Made by a program: the position numbers and the translations under genes
Assembly: GCA_002341165.1 (NCBI GenBank)
Contig: DDNL01000037.1
Span: 14,928 to 78,927, forward strand
Length of the DNA: 64,000 bases
Source of the DNA: Shewanellaceae bacterium UBA2521
GTDB taxonomy: Bacteria; Pseudomonadota; Gammaproteobacteria; Enterobacterales; Shewanellaceae
Direction of reading: 5' to 3'
The notes under the pieces: model-generated
What the model was told of the DNA's origin: nothing
Seen by the model: only the letters and a program-made list of their open reading frames with translations
The model's database searches: none
Shown: positions 53,105-63,004 of the stretch, one piece after another
Numbering within the stretch: the stretch's first letter is position 1
Layout: each line of letters starts with the position of its first letter

Positions 53105-53761
53105 CTATTGCAAACTTGATATGCATTTTTTTATCGTCAGCTGACGCAGAGCTGTGTTGACAGCCTTAACAAAAAGGCCGTAAGCAGGTAAAAATAAGGC
53201 GATGCTCATCAGAAGCTTAAAAGCGTAATCTCCCCAAGCAATTTCTACCCAGTTTTCAGCCATAAAAGCGTCCGAACTATGGAAGAAAGCAATACTAAAA
53301 AAGATAAATGTGTCGACCAAAGATCCTAAGCTGTTAGAGCAGAATGGAGCAACCCACCACTTTGACGCGCGTCGTATTTGAGCAAATACAAAAATATCAA
53401 AGATTTGCCCTATGATATAAGCCATAAAGCTTGCAAAAGCGATACGAAAAGCAAAGAGATTAAATGTGTTAAGAGATTCAGCTAAGTTTGCTGTCGATGC
53501 AATGGTCATGACATACGAAATGATTAACGCAGGAAACATGCTGAGCAAAATAATTTTACGCGCTGCTGAAGCGCCATAAAAGCGTATTGTAAGATCGCTT
53601 GCCAAATAGAGTAAAGGAAAGACTAAAGCTCCCCAAGTGTTATGGAAGCCGTAGATCTCAAATGGGAACTGTACAAGATAATTACTCGCCGCAATGATCA
53701 GTATGTGGATGCTGATAAAGAACCAAAGGGTACGTGTGGAGGATGCATAAACTGCTTGCAT
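53105..53761 (-). CDS. yhhQ: queuosine precursor transporter YhhQ
   Basis: Probable uptake of preQ0/preQ1 (family knowledge from E. coli YhhQ). 218 residues and six hydrophobic segments. FPLLYLASDLTIRFYGASAARK is split in the family signature PLTYLxxDLTxRxxGxxxAR, and SLVDTFIFFSIAFF is also typical. The frame is open 28 codons upstream, but the ATG at 53761 has AAAGG at six bases and gives the family length (E. coli 221). Single gene with a terminator. It complements queC at 6449-7138. Confidence 0.88.
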   Translation of the reverse strand: MQAVYASSTRTLWFFISIHILIIAASNYLVQFPFEIYGFHNTWGALVFPLLYLASDLTIRFYGASAARKIILLSMFPALIISYVMTIASTANLAESLNTFNLFAFRIAFASFMAYIIGQIFDIFVFAQIRRASKWWVAPFCSNSLGSLVDTFIFFSIAFFHSSDAFMAENWVEIAWGDYAFKLLMSIALFLPAYGLFVKAVNTALRQLTIKKCISSLQ

Positions 53762-53899
53762 AATAAACCTTTTTAAATGAATCGGGGTGAGGGAACCCGA
53801 AAATGTTAATACTTGAACCCAGATTTTAACACGGATTTGTAGCAAGCCGCCAGATCAAATATAAAATAAAAAGGTTTATAAAACAAAAAACTATAACCT

Positions 53900-54748
53900 C
53901 TAACTCTTGTTTTCTTTAATGATGCGCATGAGATTTTGATGTGGAATAGAGCTCTCATGCGCTAAAGTGCATTGAGCCCATTGCTCAGCTTCAATCATAG
54001 ATTCGTAGAGAGATTTATGATTTAGGATTGCACACATAAAACCAGCAGCGTAGACATCTCCTGCTCCAGTTGTATCAACGACATGGCTTTCATAGGGTGT
54101 GTGTTGATGATGCATGCCTTCAGCAGTATAAGCTGTTGCACCCTGTTCAGCATGGGTCACAATGAATGCTTTAAGAGAATCTCCAGCTTGATTAACAGCA
54201 AACTCCCAATAATCCTCAATATCAGACGGTAGTTCACTATGCGATGCGATAAGATAATGACAAGCTTGTTTTGAGCTCTTATATTTAAGTTGAGAGACAA
54301 CTAGAGTCTGTTGTACGGCTTGATGACACCAATTGCTGACACCTTGAGCTTCAATATTAAAATAGATCAAATCCCAGTCAGAGAAATTGGGTGGCTCCGT
54401 GAGTTTAAGTAAGGGGCGATCAGGACGCAGTATGGTTCTTTCGCCTTTTGGACAGGTTAAAATAAGTACTTCGGCTGTTGAGCCTTCGTAACGTTGTATC
54501 GATCTACAGTCTAAGCCCTGATCGCTTGCTTGAGCGATCAACCAGTTTGCTGTTTCATCTGTACCCACTTGTGTGATTAAAGCAACATCATGACCCGCCC
54601 AGGCTAGACCTATGCCTGTATTAGCACCTCCACCACCTAGCCGTCTACCTTGTTCGGTATAGAGGTGCCGGTGTCCAATGTGTAAATCATTTTGTAATTT
54701 AAGGATGTGATCACTGTTTAAATTGGCTAATAGTAGAATTCGTGCCAT
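53900..54748 (-). CDS. PfkB-family carbohydrate kinase
   Basis: ATP-dependent kinase of a sugar or nucleoside; substrate not determined. 282 residues with the N-terminal substrate loop LGGGGANTGIGLAWAG (about 37-52), ITQVGTDETANW, and the C-terminal catalytic signature DTTGAGDVYAAGF (near 231-243), whose Asp is the base. It is shorter than ribokinase (309). The second glycine-rich signature is present, so an active enzyme is expected. No sugar transporter or pathway gene is next to it. Confidence 0.88.
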   Translation of the reverse strand: MARILLLANLNSDHILKLQNDLHIGHRHLYTEQGRRLGGGGANTGIGLAWAGHDVALITQVGTDETANWLIAQASDQGLDCRSIQRYEGSTAEVLILTCPKGERTILRPDRPLLKLTEPPNFSDWDLIYFNIEAQGVSNWCHQAVQQTLVVSQLKYKSSKQACHYLIASHSELPSDIEDYWEFAVNQAGDSLKAFIVTHAEQGATAYTAEGMHHQHTPYESHVVDTTGAGDVYAAGFMCAILNHKSLYESMIEAEQWAQCTLAHESSIPHQNLMRIIKENKS

Positions 54749-54853
54749 ATTTTATTTATTCCATTGAAACTTATGTGTATAAGCTTAATCGATATAAAGT
54801 AAAAAAAACAAGATTTTATATTCATTTTCACTTATTTAGGGAAGTTTTATTTT

Positions 54854-55300
54854 ATGGCTCTTACCACACGGCAGAGAAATAATATTATTTTATTTACTTG
54901 TATCTTCTTTATTTTAATATTGAATATCACAGATCGACTTATCCGCAATTCGCAAAATTACTTACCTCTTTTTGATGAAGAGTATCAGTTAGAACGTGTA
55001 GAGTTTTTAGGATTAGTATGGCAGTCTAACCAACTTTCATGGCAATGTAATTTTACTCATATTGAATGTATTTCAAACGGTATGTTTTGGCAGGAGCTTC
55101 AAGCTTCACCGATTGATATACCAAAGGATACTCTACACAGTAATTATGTGATTCGATTTACTTTAAAAAATCCGGAAACAGTTCTTGTTTGGTATTGGTA
55201 CCCAGAACAAGCTTTGCTACAATCTCATTCTAAACATTGGTACAAGCTGCCTATGCTTGCTCAACATAAGTTAAAGTACTTTGTTGAAAATCAAAAGTAA
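54854..55300 (+). CDS. small single-pass membrane protein upstream of mutM
   Basis: 148 residues; one N-terminal membrane helix (IILFTCIFFILILNI, about 11-25) then an aromatic-rich extracytoplasmic part with many Trp/Tyr and a CNFTHIEC pair (C65, C72) that could form a small disulphide loop. I do not recognise the family. It lies 23 bases before mutM on the same strand, so they are probably co-transcribed. The ORF is well separated from other frames and has a plausible start, so I regard it as a real gene. Confidence 0.65.
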   Translation: MALTTRQRNNIILFTCIFFILILNITDRLIRNSQNYLPLFDEEYQLERVEFLGLVWQSNQLSWQCNFTHIECISNGMFWQELQASPIDIPKDTLHSNYVIRFTLKNPETVLVWYWYPEQALLQSHSKHWYKLPMLAQHKLKYFVENQK

Positions 55301-55323
55301 AAGTTAACAATGAGGATGAAGTT

Positions 55324-56136
55324 GTGCCAGAATTACCTGAAGTTGAGGTCACACGATTAGGTATTGAGTCTCATATCATAGGTCAAACGATTCATGCAGT
55401 AGAAGTGAGGCAACCTCAGCTGCGTTGGCCTGTTGCACCACAACTTTCACAGCTAGCAGGTCAGCCTATTCAAGCTGTGAAACGTCGCGCCAAATATCTT
55501 TTATTAGAAACACCACTTGGAACAATCATGGTGCATTTGGGTATGTCAGGAAGTTTACGTGTTTTACACAAACCTGATTTGCCTGGAAAACATGATCATG
55601 TCGATGTGCATTTTACCCACGGTTTATGTTTGCGTTATAACGATCCACGTCGCTTTGGTTCATGGCTCTGGATTGAGGCTCATCAAACATCACATACATT
55701 GCTAGATCAGCTTGCTCCGGAGCCTTTATCTGTAGCTTTTGACGCGACTTATCTGCAACATAAAATCAAAGGAAGGCGTCGCCCTATTAAGGTGTGCTTG
55801 ATGGATCAGTCTATTGTCGTAGGTGTGGGTAATATTTATGCTAACGAGGTCCTGTTTAAAACAGGGATCCATCCTGAGCGTATTGCATCGACACTTTCTT
55901 TGTCAGCGTGTCAGGATCTAGTAACACAGATTAAACGTACTCTAGAGCAAGCGATTGCTCAAGGCGGAACAACATTGAAAGATTTTAGTCAGAGTGATGG
56001 TCAGCCCGGATATTTTGCTCAGAAACTTTGTGTTTATGGTCGAAAACACCAACCTTGTCTGAATTGTGCCACTAAGATTACTGAGTTTAAATTAGGGCAA
56101 CGTGCAACATTTATGTGTGAGCATTGCCAAGTCTAA
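55324..56136 (+). CDS. mutM: formamidopyrimidine-DNA glycosylase
   Basis: Removes 8-oxoguanine and FaPy and cleaves the abasic site. 270 residues. PELPEVE supplies the catalytic Pro and Glu after Met removal; KRRAKYLLLE carries the conserved Lys; the zinc finger CVYGRKHQPCLNC...CEHC is complete at the C-terminus. The start is GTG (GTG CCA GAA) with GAGGA upstream. It is followed by a hairpin shared with tdh. Confidence 0.96.
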   Translation: MPELPEVEVTRLGIESHIIGQTIHAVEVRQPQLRWPVAPQLSQLAGQPIQAVKRRAKYLLLETPLGTIMVHLGMSGSLRVLHKPDLPGKHDHVDVHFTHGLCLRYNDPRRFGSWLWIEAHQTSHTLLDQLAPEPLSVAFDATYLQHKIKGRRRPIKVCLMDQSIVVGVGNIYANEVLFKTGIHPERIASTLSLSACQDLVTQIKRTLEQAIAQGGTTLKDFSQSDGQPGYFAQKLCVYGRKHQPCLNCATKITEFKLGQRATFMCEHCQV

Positions 56137-56163
56137 GTATCAAGGCAATACGTGCCTTGATAC
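56137..56163. terminator. shared hairpin between convergent mutM and tdh
   Basis: An 11-base perfect stem GTATCAAGGCA (56137-56147) / TGCCTTGATAC (56153-56163) with a five-base loop directly after the mutM stop. No T-run follows on either strand, so it may be a Rho-assisted or 3'-end-protecting hairpin. Confidence 0.6.
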
Positions 56164-56176
56164 GTCCATATCTATG

Positions 56177-57202
56177 TTACCCCCAGTTTAAGATGACTTT
56201 TCCAGAGTGCCCAGTTCGCATTGCTGCAAAGCCTTGTTCAAAGTCATCAATATCAAATTGATGTGTGATAATAGGTGTGATATCGAGCCCTGATTGGATA
56301 AAAGAAGCCATTTTGTACCAAGTTTCAAACATTTCTCGTCCATAAATGCCTTTAATGGTTACGCCTTTAAAAATGACTTGTGACCAATCTATGGCGATTT
56401 GTTTATGAGGGATACCCAAAATGGCCATTTTTCCACCATGGATAAGTGTATCGAGCATATCATGCAGTGCCGAAGGTGCGCCTGACATTTCTAAACCTAC
56501 ATCGAAACCTTCTTGCATCTTGAGATCTCGCATGACATCTTGCAGGTTTTCTTTAGAGATATCTACCGCACGCGTTACCCCCATTTTTCTTGCTAGCTCA
56601 AGCCGATAAGGATTGATATCTGTAATCACAATATGACGCGCGCCCACATGTTTGCATATGGCAGCTGCCATAATGCCAATAGGTCCTGCTCCTGTAATCA
56701 ATACATCTTCTCCAGACACATCAAAGCTTAAAGCTGTGTGTAGAGCATTACCAAGAGGATCGAATAAGGTTGCCAGTTCATCGCTGATATCATGAGGGAT
56801 TTTAAAGGCATTGAATGCAGGTAGAATGAGTTCTTCGGCGAAAGCGCCTTGTCTGTGTATACCTACACCAATTGCATTTTGGCATAAGTGGCGTCGACCT
56901 GCGCGACAGTTTCTACAATGTGAGCAGGTAATATGTCCTTCTCCAGATACGCGATCACCAAGGCTAAAACCTCTTACTTCTTCACCTATCTCGATAACTT
57001 CTCCGACATATTCATGCCCGACGATTAAAGGTACTGGTATAGTTTTCTGGGACCACGCATCCCAGTTATAAATATGTACATCAGTACCGCAAATAGCATT
57101 TTTTTTAATTTTAATACGTAAATCATTATGACCTAATTGAGGTCGGGGTGCATCAACCATCCACAGTCCTTGTTTTGTCTTGGTCTTGCTTAATGCTTTC
57201 AT
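56177..57202 (-). CDS. tdh: L-threonine 3-dehydrogenase
   Basis: Oxidises threonine to 2-amino-3-ketobutyrate with NAD. 341 residues, identical to E. coli. The catalytic zinc site is in [21 protein letters not shown] follows, and the structural-zinc [15 protein letters not shown] cluster is complete. The NAD fold is [13 protein letters not shown]. The ATG overlaps the kbl stop as ATGA, so the two are translationally coupled. Confidence 0.98.
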   Translation of the reverse strand: MKALSKTKTKQGLWMVDAPRPQLGHNDLRIKIKKNAICGTDVHIYNWDAWSQKTIPVPLIVGHEYVGEVIEIGEEVRGFSLGDRVSGEGHITCSHCRNCRAGRRHLCQNAIGVGIHRQGAFAEELILPAFNAFKIPHDISDELATLFDPLGNALHTALSFDVSGEDVLITGAGPIGIMAAAICKHVGARHIVITDINPYRLELARKMGVTRAVDISKENLQDVMRDLKMQEGFDVGLEMSGAPSALHDMLDTLIHGGKMAILGIPHKQIAIDWSQVIFKGVTIKGIYGREMFETWYKMASFIQSGLDITPIITHQFDIDDFEQGFAAMRTGHSGKVILNWG

Positions 57203-58398
57203 TTAATAATTCCCATTTCAGTTCCGATACATCTAAAAGCATAAATAGCTGTATCGAGTTGTTCTCGTGTATGCGCTGCCGAGATTTGCGTGCGAATACG
57301 TGCCTGATTTTTGGGCACCACAGGATAGGAAAAGGCAACGGCATAAATATTTTTTTGTAATAGGCGTTCGGCAAATTCTTGTGCTCTGCGCGCATCACCT
57401 ATCATCACCGGAATGATAGCATGATTTGTACCGACTAAGCTAAAACCGGCTTGACTCATTTTATCTCTAAAATAACTTGCATTAGCCTGTAATTGAGCAC
57501 GTAAGTGATCGCTTTCTTTTAATAAATCAATAACTTCTATTGAAGCTTTAACGATAGAAGGAGCAAGCGAGTTGGAAAATAAGTAGGGTCGGCTACGTTG
57601 ACGCAACCAATCTACGACTTCTTTTTTACTGGATGTATAGCCACCTGATGCACCGCCTAAGGCTTTACCTAAAGTACCTGTTAGAATATCGATACGATCC
57701 ATGACTTGGCAGAATTCATGTGTTCCCTTGCCTTGTGCTCCGATAAATCCTGTAGCATGGGAATCATCGACCATCACAAGTGCACCATATTGCTCAGCTA
57801 GGTCGCAAATAGTATTGAGGTTTGCAATCACTCCGTCCATGGAAAAAACACCATCTGTAGCAATCATTTTAAATCTTGCACCTTGTTGCTCAGCTTCCTT
57901 TAAGCATTGCTCAAGTTCGTGCATATTGTTGTTTGCATAGCGATATCTTTGCGCCTTACACAGTCTGATGCCATCTATGATGGATGCATGATTGAGTCCA
58001 TCAGAGATAATCGCATCTTCTTCGGTGAGCAGTGTTTCAAATAAACCTGCGTTAGCATCAAAGCAAGATGAGTAGAGAATAGTGTCTTCCATACCCAGAA
58101 AATTACTTAAACTATTCTCGAGCTCTTTATGAATCGATTGTGTGCCACAAATAAAGCGCACAGAAGCCATACCAAAGCCATGCTGTTCTAAGCCTAATTT
58201 AGCTGCTTTGATAAGTCGAGGATGATTTGCAAGACCAAGATAGTTGTTGGCACACAGATTGAGAACTTGTTGTCCACTTTTAATATGCATATCAGGTGCT
58301 TGAGCTGAGATAATCTCCCTCTCTCTTTTATATAATCCATCTTCTTTAATTCTATTATTTTCTTTTTTTAAATGTTCTATAAAAATATGGCCAGACAT
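57199..58398 (-). CDS. kbl: 2-amino-3-ketobutyrate CoA ligase (glycine C-acetyltransferase)
   Basis: PLP enzyme that splits 2-amino-3-ketobutyrate to glycine and acetyl-CoA, completing threonine degradation. 399 residues (E. coli 398). [15 protein letters not shown], the PLP-contacting [11 protein letters not shown] and the Schiff-base Lys in [15 protein letters not shown] are all present. The ATG has AAGGA six bases upstream. It is the first gene of kbl-tdh. Confidence 0.98.
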   Translation of the reverse strand: MSGHIFIEHLKKENNRIKEDGLYKREREIISAQAPDMHIKSGQQVLNLCANNYLGLANHPRLIKAAKLGLEQHGFGMASVRFICGTQSIHKELENSLSNFLGMEDTILYSSCFDANAGLFETLLTEEDAIISDGLNHASIIDGIRLCKAQRYRYANNNMHELEQCLKEAEQQGARFKMIATDGVFSMDGVIANLNTICDLAEQYGALVMVDDSHATGFIGAQGKGTHEFCQVMDRIDILTGTLGKALGGASGGYTSSKKEVVDWLRQRSRPYLFSNSLAPSIVKASIEVIDLLKESDHLRAQLQANASYFRDKMSQAGFSLVGTNHAIIPVMIGDARRAQEFAERLLQKNIYAVAFSYPVVPKNQARIRTQISAAHTREQLDTAIYAFRCIGTEMGIIK

Positions 58399-58520
58399 AG
58401 TTATTCCTTATTCATTTATTTTGATATTTTTTACGAATCAAGCTTTTAACTATAGTTAACTTATCATTTATTTTTTCTTTTAATAGAAAATAAGAATCTA
58501 AAAAAAGATCCTCTTGTTTT

Positions 58521-58529
58521 TGGTATAAT
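58521..58529 (+). promoter_or_regulatory. extended -10 element upstream of waaA
   Basis: TGGTATAAT, an exact extended -10 identical to the one before maeA, lies in the AT-rich divergent spacer between kbl and waaA, 131 bases before the waaA ATG. No good -35 is present. Confidence 0.45.
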
Positions 58530-58660
58530 TTATATTAAAGTTGATTTTATTTTGTTAAATGAACACGCTTTATTTCTTTATTTTTCTCAAATGTTTGCGC
58601 ATATTTAGGTTGATTATGTTACAATTTTTTTGATAATCGCTCTTTTACGATAGGCCAAAC

Positions 58661-59932
58661 ATGCTCTTCATCTACAGTCTTATTCTTTACATGCTATTTC
58701 CGCTCTTTTGTGTATATTTAGGTATGAGAAGTAAAAAAAATTCAGCTTATCGAAAGAGATGGAAAGAGCGATTAGGTTGGGTTAAGGCAGAGCCTACGGA
58801 TATTTTAATTCATTGCGTTTCTTTAGGTGAAACACAAATTGCGTTGCCTTTCATTCAATATTTTTTAACTGAGCATCCTCAGTTAAAGTTGTGTGTTACT
58901 TGCTCTTCTCCTGCGGCATCTGAGCGTATTCAAGCAGAGCTAGGTAACAGGGTGCAGCATTATTATTTACCTTTTGATTTTTATCATGCAATCTCTTCAT
59001 TTATAAAAAGGTTGCAGCCTCGCATGACGCTGATTATGGAAACTGAGTTATGGCCGAATATGCTGCATTGTTTATTGAAACAAGAATCAGCCATATTGTT
59101 ATGTAATGCAAGATTATCAGAGAAAGCGTATTTGAATTATCAAAAAGTACAGTTTTTAATTCGGCCTTTTTTATCCCGCATCCACCGCATTCTGGTACAA
59201 ACTGAACTGGAAGCCAAGAGATTTAAAGCGTTAACCTACCCTGTGGAGAATACACAGGTTGTTGGATCGCTTAAATATGATATATCTATTTCTGAGTCGG
59301 TGAAGGCGCGGGCTCAGGAGTTTCGCAAGCAGTGGGAGAATCGGCCAGTATGGATTGCAGGTAGTGTGCATCCCGAGGAGTTTGATGCTGTAATACAAGC
59401 GCATCAAACCATTCTCAAAGTTTTCCCAGAAGCATTGCTGATCATGGTGCCAAGGCATACTGAACGTTTTCCTTTATGTATTCAATCGGTTAAGGCTTCT
59501 GGGTTGAGTTATGCTCAGCGCTCACAGGATGAAACTCCTGAAGTGGAAGTGCTGATAGGCGATACTTTAGGTGAATTGTTGGCTCTATACGGTGCAAGTG
59601 ATGTAGCTTTTGTGGGGGGTAGCCTCACAGCTTACGGTGGTCATAACCCTATCGAACCAGCATCCTTTGCTATACCTGCTCTCATGGGTTCTTCTGTTCA
59701 TGATTTCTATGATGTGTGCACAGCATTGTCTCAATGCGGGCATCTTTCTTATGTAGAGGATGCTAAGACCTTGTCTCAACAGGTGCTGAAGTATTTTTCA
59801 CACCCTGACCAGAGCGCTCAGGATGGCAAAGCAGGTTATCGTTGTATCGAAGAGAGACAAGGCGCTACAGCTCATCATTGCGATGTGTTTCAACAGTACC
59901 TAGTTCAAGTGGGTTTGATAAGCAGCCATTAA
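58661..59932 (+). CDS. waaA: 3-deoxy-D-manno-octulosonic acid (Kdo) transferase
   Basis: Adds Kdo to lipid IVA at the inner membrane. 423 residues (E. coli 425): an N-terminal membrane anchor (IYSLILYMLFPLFCVYLG), then SLGETQIALPFI with the conserved Glu, VTCSSPAASERIQ, METELWPNMLH, NARLSEKAY and the GSLKYD and GGSLTAYGGHNPIEPA motifs of the C domain. The number of Kdo residues added cannot be read from the sequence; the KdkA gene facing it suggests a mono-Kdo, phosphorylated core as in Haemophilus. Its last 33 bases overlap kdkA. Confidence 0.96.
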   Translation: MLFIYSLILYMLFPLFCVYLGMRSKKNSAYRKRWKERLGWVKAEPTDILIHCVSLGETQIALPFIQYFLTEHPQLKLCVTCSSPAASERIQAELGNRVQHYYLPFDFYHAISSFIKRLQPRMTLIMETELWPNMLHCLLKQESAILLCNARLSEKAYLNYQKVQFLIRPFLSRIHRILVQTELEAKRFKALTYPVENTQVVGSLKYDISISESVKARAQEFRKQWENRPVWIAGSVHPEEFDAVIQAHQTILKVFPEALLIMVPRHTERFPLCIQSVKASGLSYAQRSQDETPEVEVLIGDTLGELLALYGASDVAFVGGSLTAYGGHNPIEPASFAIPALMGSSVHDFYDVCTALSQCGHLSYVEDAKTLSQQVLKYFSHPDQSAQDGKAGYRCIEERQGATAHHCDVFQQYLVQVGLISSH

Positions 59933-60613
59933 GATACTGAAATGCACAGGTTGCCAATGGAGTTGAGCGCTTTTTTGTTGCTCTTTGTAGAATGAGCGCT
60001 TTAATCTAGTTAGATTTTTTTTCTGCCATGAACCATGCCATGGTCGCTGCTTGCAGCGATCAAAGTCAATTAAATAAGCTTTTTTACCATTCCACAAAAT
60101 ATTTTTCAGGTTGAGATCAACATGATCAATACGGTGTAAGTGAAACAAAGCAATAGTTTTACCTATAGTTCTCCACGCTTCTTTGCTGAGTGAGCCTTGC
60201 TTGAGCCACACGGATAAATCTTGGTAACCATGAAGTTGCTCAATAATAAGGCCTGCTTTGTAAACTATACCTTTTTTTTCTACATGTGCTGCAACGGGTT
60301 TGGGTACGGGTAAATTGAGTTGTACCATTTTATGAAGTAGTTGAAACTCAGCAATGCTACGGCAATATTGAGTGCCGAAATAAAAATAATGGTCTTTAAT
60401 CAACTTTTCGATGAATCCACCGCGGTAGTAATGACGAAGCACCCAATGTTGGGCTTCATGTTTTACGAAATAAGTGGTTTCTCGTCCTAGAGCTGTACCT
60501 GTTACAGCTTGCTGCTGATGCCAGTAGTCAGCTGTGAACCAATCAGCTGAGATAGGCGCTTGAACGTGTGTGTCAATTAAAACTGTATGTTGTTGATCTT
60601 TTTTGTATATCAT
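59900..60613 (-). CDS. kdkA: Kdo kinase (KdkA, WaaP/RIO-like)
   Basis: Phosphorylates Kdo on lipid A precursor. 237 residues. LRHYYRGGFIEKLIKDHYFY, RSIAEFQLLHKMVQLNLPVPKP, the catalytic loop HVDLNLKNILW and metal-binding YLIDFDRC follow the H. influenzae KdkA pattern. NLTRLKRSF completes it. It converges on waaA and overlaps it by 33 bases, so the two stops lie inside each other's coding end. Confidence 0.92.
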   Translation of the reverse strand: MIYKKDQQHTVLIDTHVQAPISADWFTADYWHQQQAVTGTALGRETTYFVKHEAQHWVLRHYYRGGFIEKLIKDHYFYFGTQYCRSIAEFQLLHKMVQLNLPVPKPVAAHVEKKGIVYKAGLIIEQLHGYQDLSVWLKQGSLSKEAWRTIGKTIALFHLHRIDHVDLNLKNILWNGKKAYLIDFDRCKQRPWHGSWQKKNLTRLKRSFYKEQQKSAQLHWQPVHFSILMAAYQTHLN

Positions 60614-60756
60614 AAAGCAAGCAATTGTTTTCTATCAGCTGCTATTTTATGTTATTTTTCATAGAATAACAGCTTTAAAATAAGATTTTGCTGAAATTTT
60701 TTACAAATTTATTTACAATGACTCCTTTTTTTTAGAAATCAAAGTGAAGTTTCTCT

Positions 60757-61800
60757 ATGTATGTGTGTATTTTTAGGTTATCTGCAATAGGTGATGTGTG
60801 TCATGCATTAGCTGCGATACAAGCCCTACGTGCAGCGTGGCCAGATGTACAGATTACATGGATTATCGGAAAAGCTGAATATCAGTTATTGCAGCATATA
60901 CCCGATATAGAATGGATTGTTTTTGATAAGTCTAAAGGGCTCAGCGGTTTTTGGGGCTTATATAAACAATTACGTCATCGACGTTTTGATATATTGTGTC
61001 ACATGCAAGTTGCTTTGAGAGCGAACCTGGCCAGCCTGTGTGTTCGGGCTAAGCGGAGAATAGGTTTTGATCCTGAACGCGCTAAAGAGGGACATGCTTT
61101 TGTAACGCATGAATCTATTGCATCGCAATCTCAGCCTCATGTGATTGATGGTTTCTGCGGCTTTGTTGAGAAAATTGTGGGTCACTCTATATCACGAGAT
61201 GCTCTGCAGTGGGATTTTCATCTTCCAGATGCTGTACAGCAAAGTTCAAAAAACCTTATTGATTCGACCCAGAAAACTTTTGTGATCTGTCCCTTTGCGA
61301 GTAAATCTGAGCGTAATTGGTTGGTTGGTCGCTATGCAGCTGTCGCTGATTATGCCGCGGCCAAAGGTTATCGGGTGATCTTGTGTGGTGGCGCATCTCC
61401 TCAAGAGATACAGCTGGCACAAGAGATTGAAAATTTGGTCACTCAGTCAGTTGTAAATAGGGTGGGGCAAACGAGTTTGAGTTTGCTGGTGGCTTTACTG
61501 AAAAGGGTGGATTTGGTTTTAGCGCCAGATACAGGTCCTTTGCATATTGCTGTGTCACAAGGTACACCCACAATTGGCTTGTATGCTCATTCTAATCCTG
61601 AGCGAACAGGACCTTACCGATACAGGGATTTGACAGTAAGTGTTTATGATAAGGCAATTATGCAGCAGTACAATAAAAAAGCTGAGCAGTTGCCTTGGGG
61701 AAAAAGAGCAAAGGGTGCCAACTTAATGGAGCTCATCGATATTGACTCAGTGAAGCGAGCTTTTGATAGAGCTGAACATGATTATGTTATGAGAGAGTGA
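60757..61800 (+). CDS. GT9-family heptosyltransferase, LPS core
   Basis: 347 residues. The N-terminal RLSAIGDVCHALAAIQALR, the C-terminal ICPFASKSERNW and LAPDTGPLHIAVSQGTPTIGLYAHSNP (read in two parts: LAPDTGPLHIA; GTPTIGLYAHSNP) are those of ADP-heptose:LPS heptosyltransferases. I cannot decide between WaaC and WaaF-like activity, so no symbol is given. With waaA and kdkA it belongs to inner-core synthesis. The promoter is presumably in the 143-base divergent gap to kdkA. Confidence 0.88.
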   Translation: MYVCIFRLSAIGDVCHALAAIQALRAAWPDVQITWIIGKAEYQLLQHIPDIEWIVFDKSKGLSGFWGLYKQLRHRRFDILCHMQVALRANLASLCVRAKRRIGFDPERAKEGHAFVTHESIASQSQPHVIDGFCGFVEKIVGHSISRDALQWDFHLPDAVQQSSKNLIDSTQKTFVICPFASKSERNWLVGRYAAVADYAAAKGYRVILCGGASPQEIQLAQEIENLVTQSVVNRVGQTSLSLLVALLKRVDLVLAPDTGPLHIAVSQGTPTIGLYAHSNPERTGPYRYRDLTVSVYDKAIMQQYNKKAEQLPWGKRAKGANLMELIDIDSVKRAFDRAEHDYVMRE

Positions 61801-61852
61801 TAAAGGCATCCATTTTTATATAACAGAAAGCTAAAAATAAGGATATACATAC

Positions 61853-62932
61853 ATGGATCGCATAGGAATTGCGATTGATAGTCTTGCAGGTGGCGGTGCA
61901 GAAAAAGTGATGATCACCCTAGCCGAAACACTTATTAAACAAGGACATCAAGTCAGCTTACTTGTCTTATATAGACATCAAACTTATGAAGTGGCTTCAT
62001 ATATACCTATATACTTTTGTTTTGACGACAAACCGGGCTTGACTATTTTAGGGCGTTCTGGAAAACAACTCCAATGTGTCCGGCAGTGGTTGAGTGACAT
62101 AGAAGCAGAACAGGGAGCATTTGATCTTGTTTTGTCGAATCTAGATAAGAGTCATTCCATGTTCACGCGATTACAGATTAAAAATCTGTATTGTGTGGTG
62201 CATAATTCGATAATTCAAGAATTAAAAAGACAAACTTTACTTGGACCTATTGCTTATTTACAGCTTCGTCGTGCAAAACGCGCTTTACACGATCAACATG
62301 TGATAGCCGTATCCGATGGTGTTGCAGATGAAATTCGACGCATTTCTTGGATAAAGCCTAAATCTGTTCAGCGTATTTATAATCCTTATAACTTTGAAGA
62401 AGTGCAAAGCTTAGCACTGGCATCTTGCTCTTTACCTCGAGAAGATTACATCATACATGTAGGGAGAGTTGCCAAGCAAAAGCGGCATGATATTTTATTT
62501 CAAGCTTTAAAACGTATGCAACGGCCTATGAAACTTGTTTTGCTTTGTACCAATCAAGCTAAAGCACTCAAAATAGCCAAAAAGTATGGTGTTGCCGATC
62601 AATTAATCTTACCTGGTTTTCAACAAAATCCTTATCCTTGGATAGCTCATGCCAAGCTATTGGTTTTAAGCTCAAGTTATGAAGGCTTTGGTTCTGTACT
62701 TGTAGAAGCAATGTCGCTGAATACACCAGTTGTGAGTACGGCATGTGAACATGGCCCGAATGAGATTCTGCAAGAAGACTTAGCAAAATGGCTTGTTACA
62801 GAAGGTGATATAAATGCTTTAGCTCAAAAAATGGATGAAGCTTTATTAGAGCAGCCTCGCGTTGATCATGCGAGCATCTTGCAAAAGATTCAAGCAGATA
62901 AGATAGCTCAAACTTATATGCAACTGATTTAA
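61853..62932 (+). CDS. GT4-family glycosyltransferase
   Basis: 359 residues with the GT-B plan. N-terminal GGGAEKVM (14-21), VSDGVADEIRR between the domains, and the donor-site motifs VGRVAKQKRHDILFQAL and SSYEGFGSVLVEAMSLNTPVV with the EX7E glutamates. Sugar and acceptor are unknown; a role in the LPS outer core is inferred from its position 52 bases after the GT9 gene. AAGGA lies about ten bases before the ATG. Confidence 0.88.
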   Translation: MDRIGIAIDSLAGGGAEKVMITLAETLIKQGHQVSLLVLYRHQTYEVASYIPIYFCFDDKPGLTILGRSGKQLQCVRQWLSDIEAEQGAFDLVLSNLDKSHSMFTRLQIKNLYCVVHNSIIQELKRQTLLGPIAYLQLRRAKRALHDQHVIAVSDGVADEIRRISWIKPKSVQRIYNPYNFEEVQSLALASCSLPREDYIIHVGRVAKQKRHDILFQALKRMQRPMKLVLLCTNQAKALKIAKKYGVADQLILPGFQQNPYPWIAHAKLLVLSSSYEGFGSVLVEAMSLNTPVVSTACEHGPNEILQEDLAKWLVTEGDINALAQKMDEALLEQPRVDHASILQKIQADKIAQTYMQLI

Positions 62933-62940
62933 TAAACAGA

Positions 62941-62969
62941 AAGAGAGGATGGATACAAAGCCCTCTCTT
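62941..62969 (+). terminator. hairpin after the GT4 gene
   Basis: AAGAGAGG (62941-62948) and CCTCTCTT (62962-62969) form a perfect eight-base stem with a 13-base loop. It starts eight bases after the stop. No T-run follows, so termination is likely partial or Rho-assisted. Confidence 0.5.
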
Positions 62970-63004
62970 AGAGAGCAAGCGTCAATGTATCAAGGGTTTG
63001 TTTT

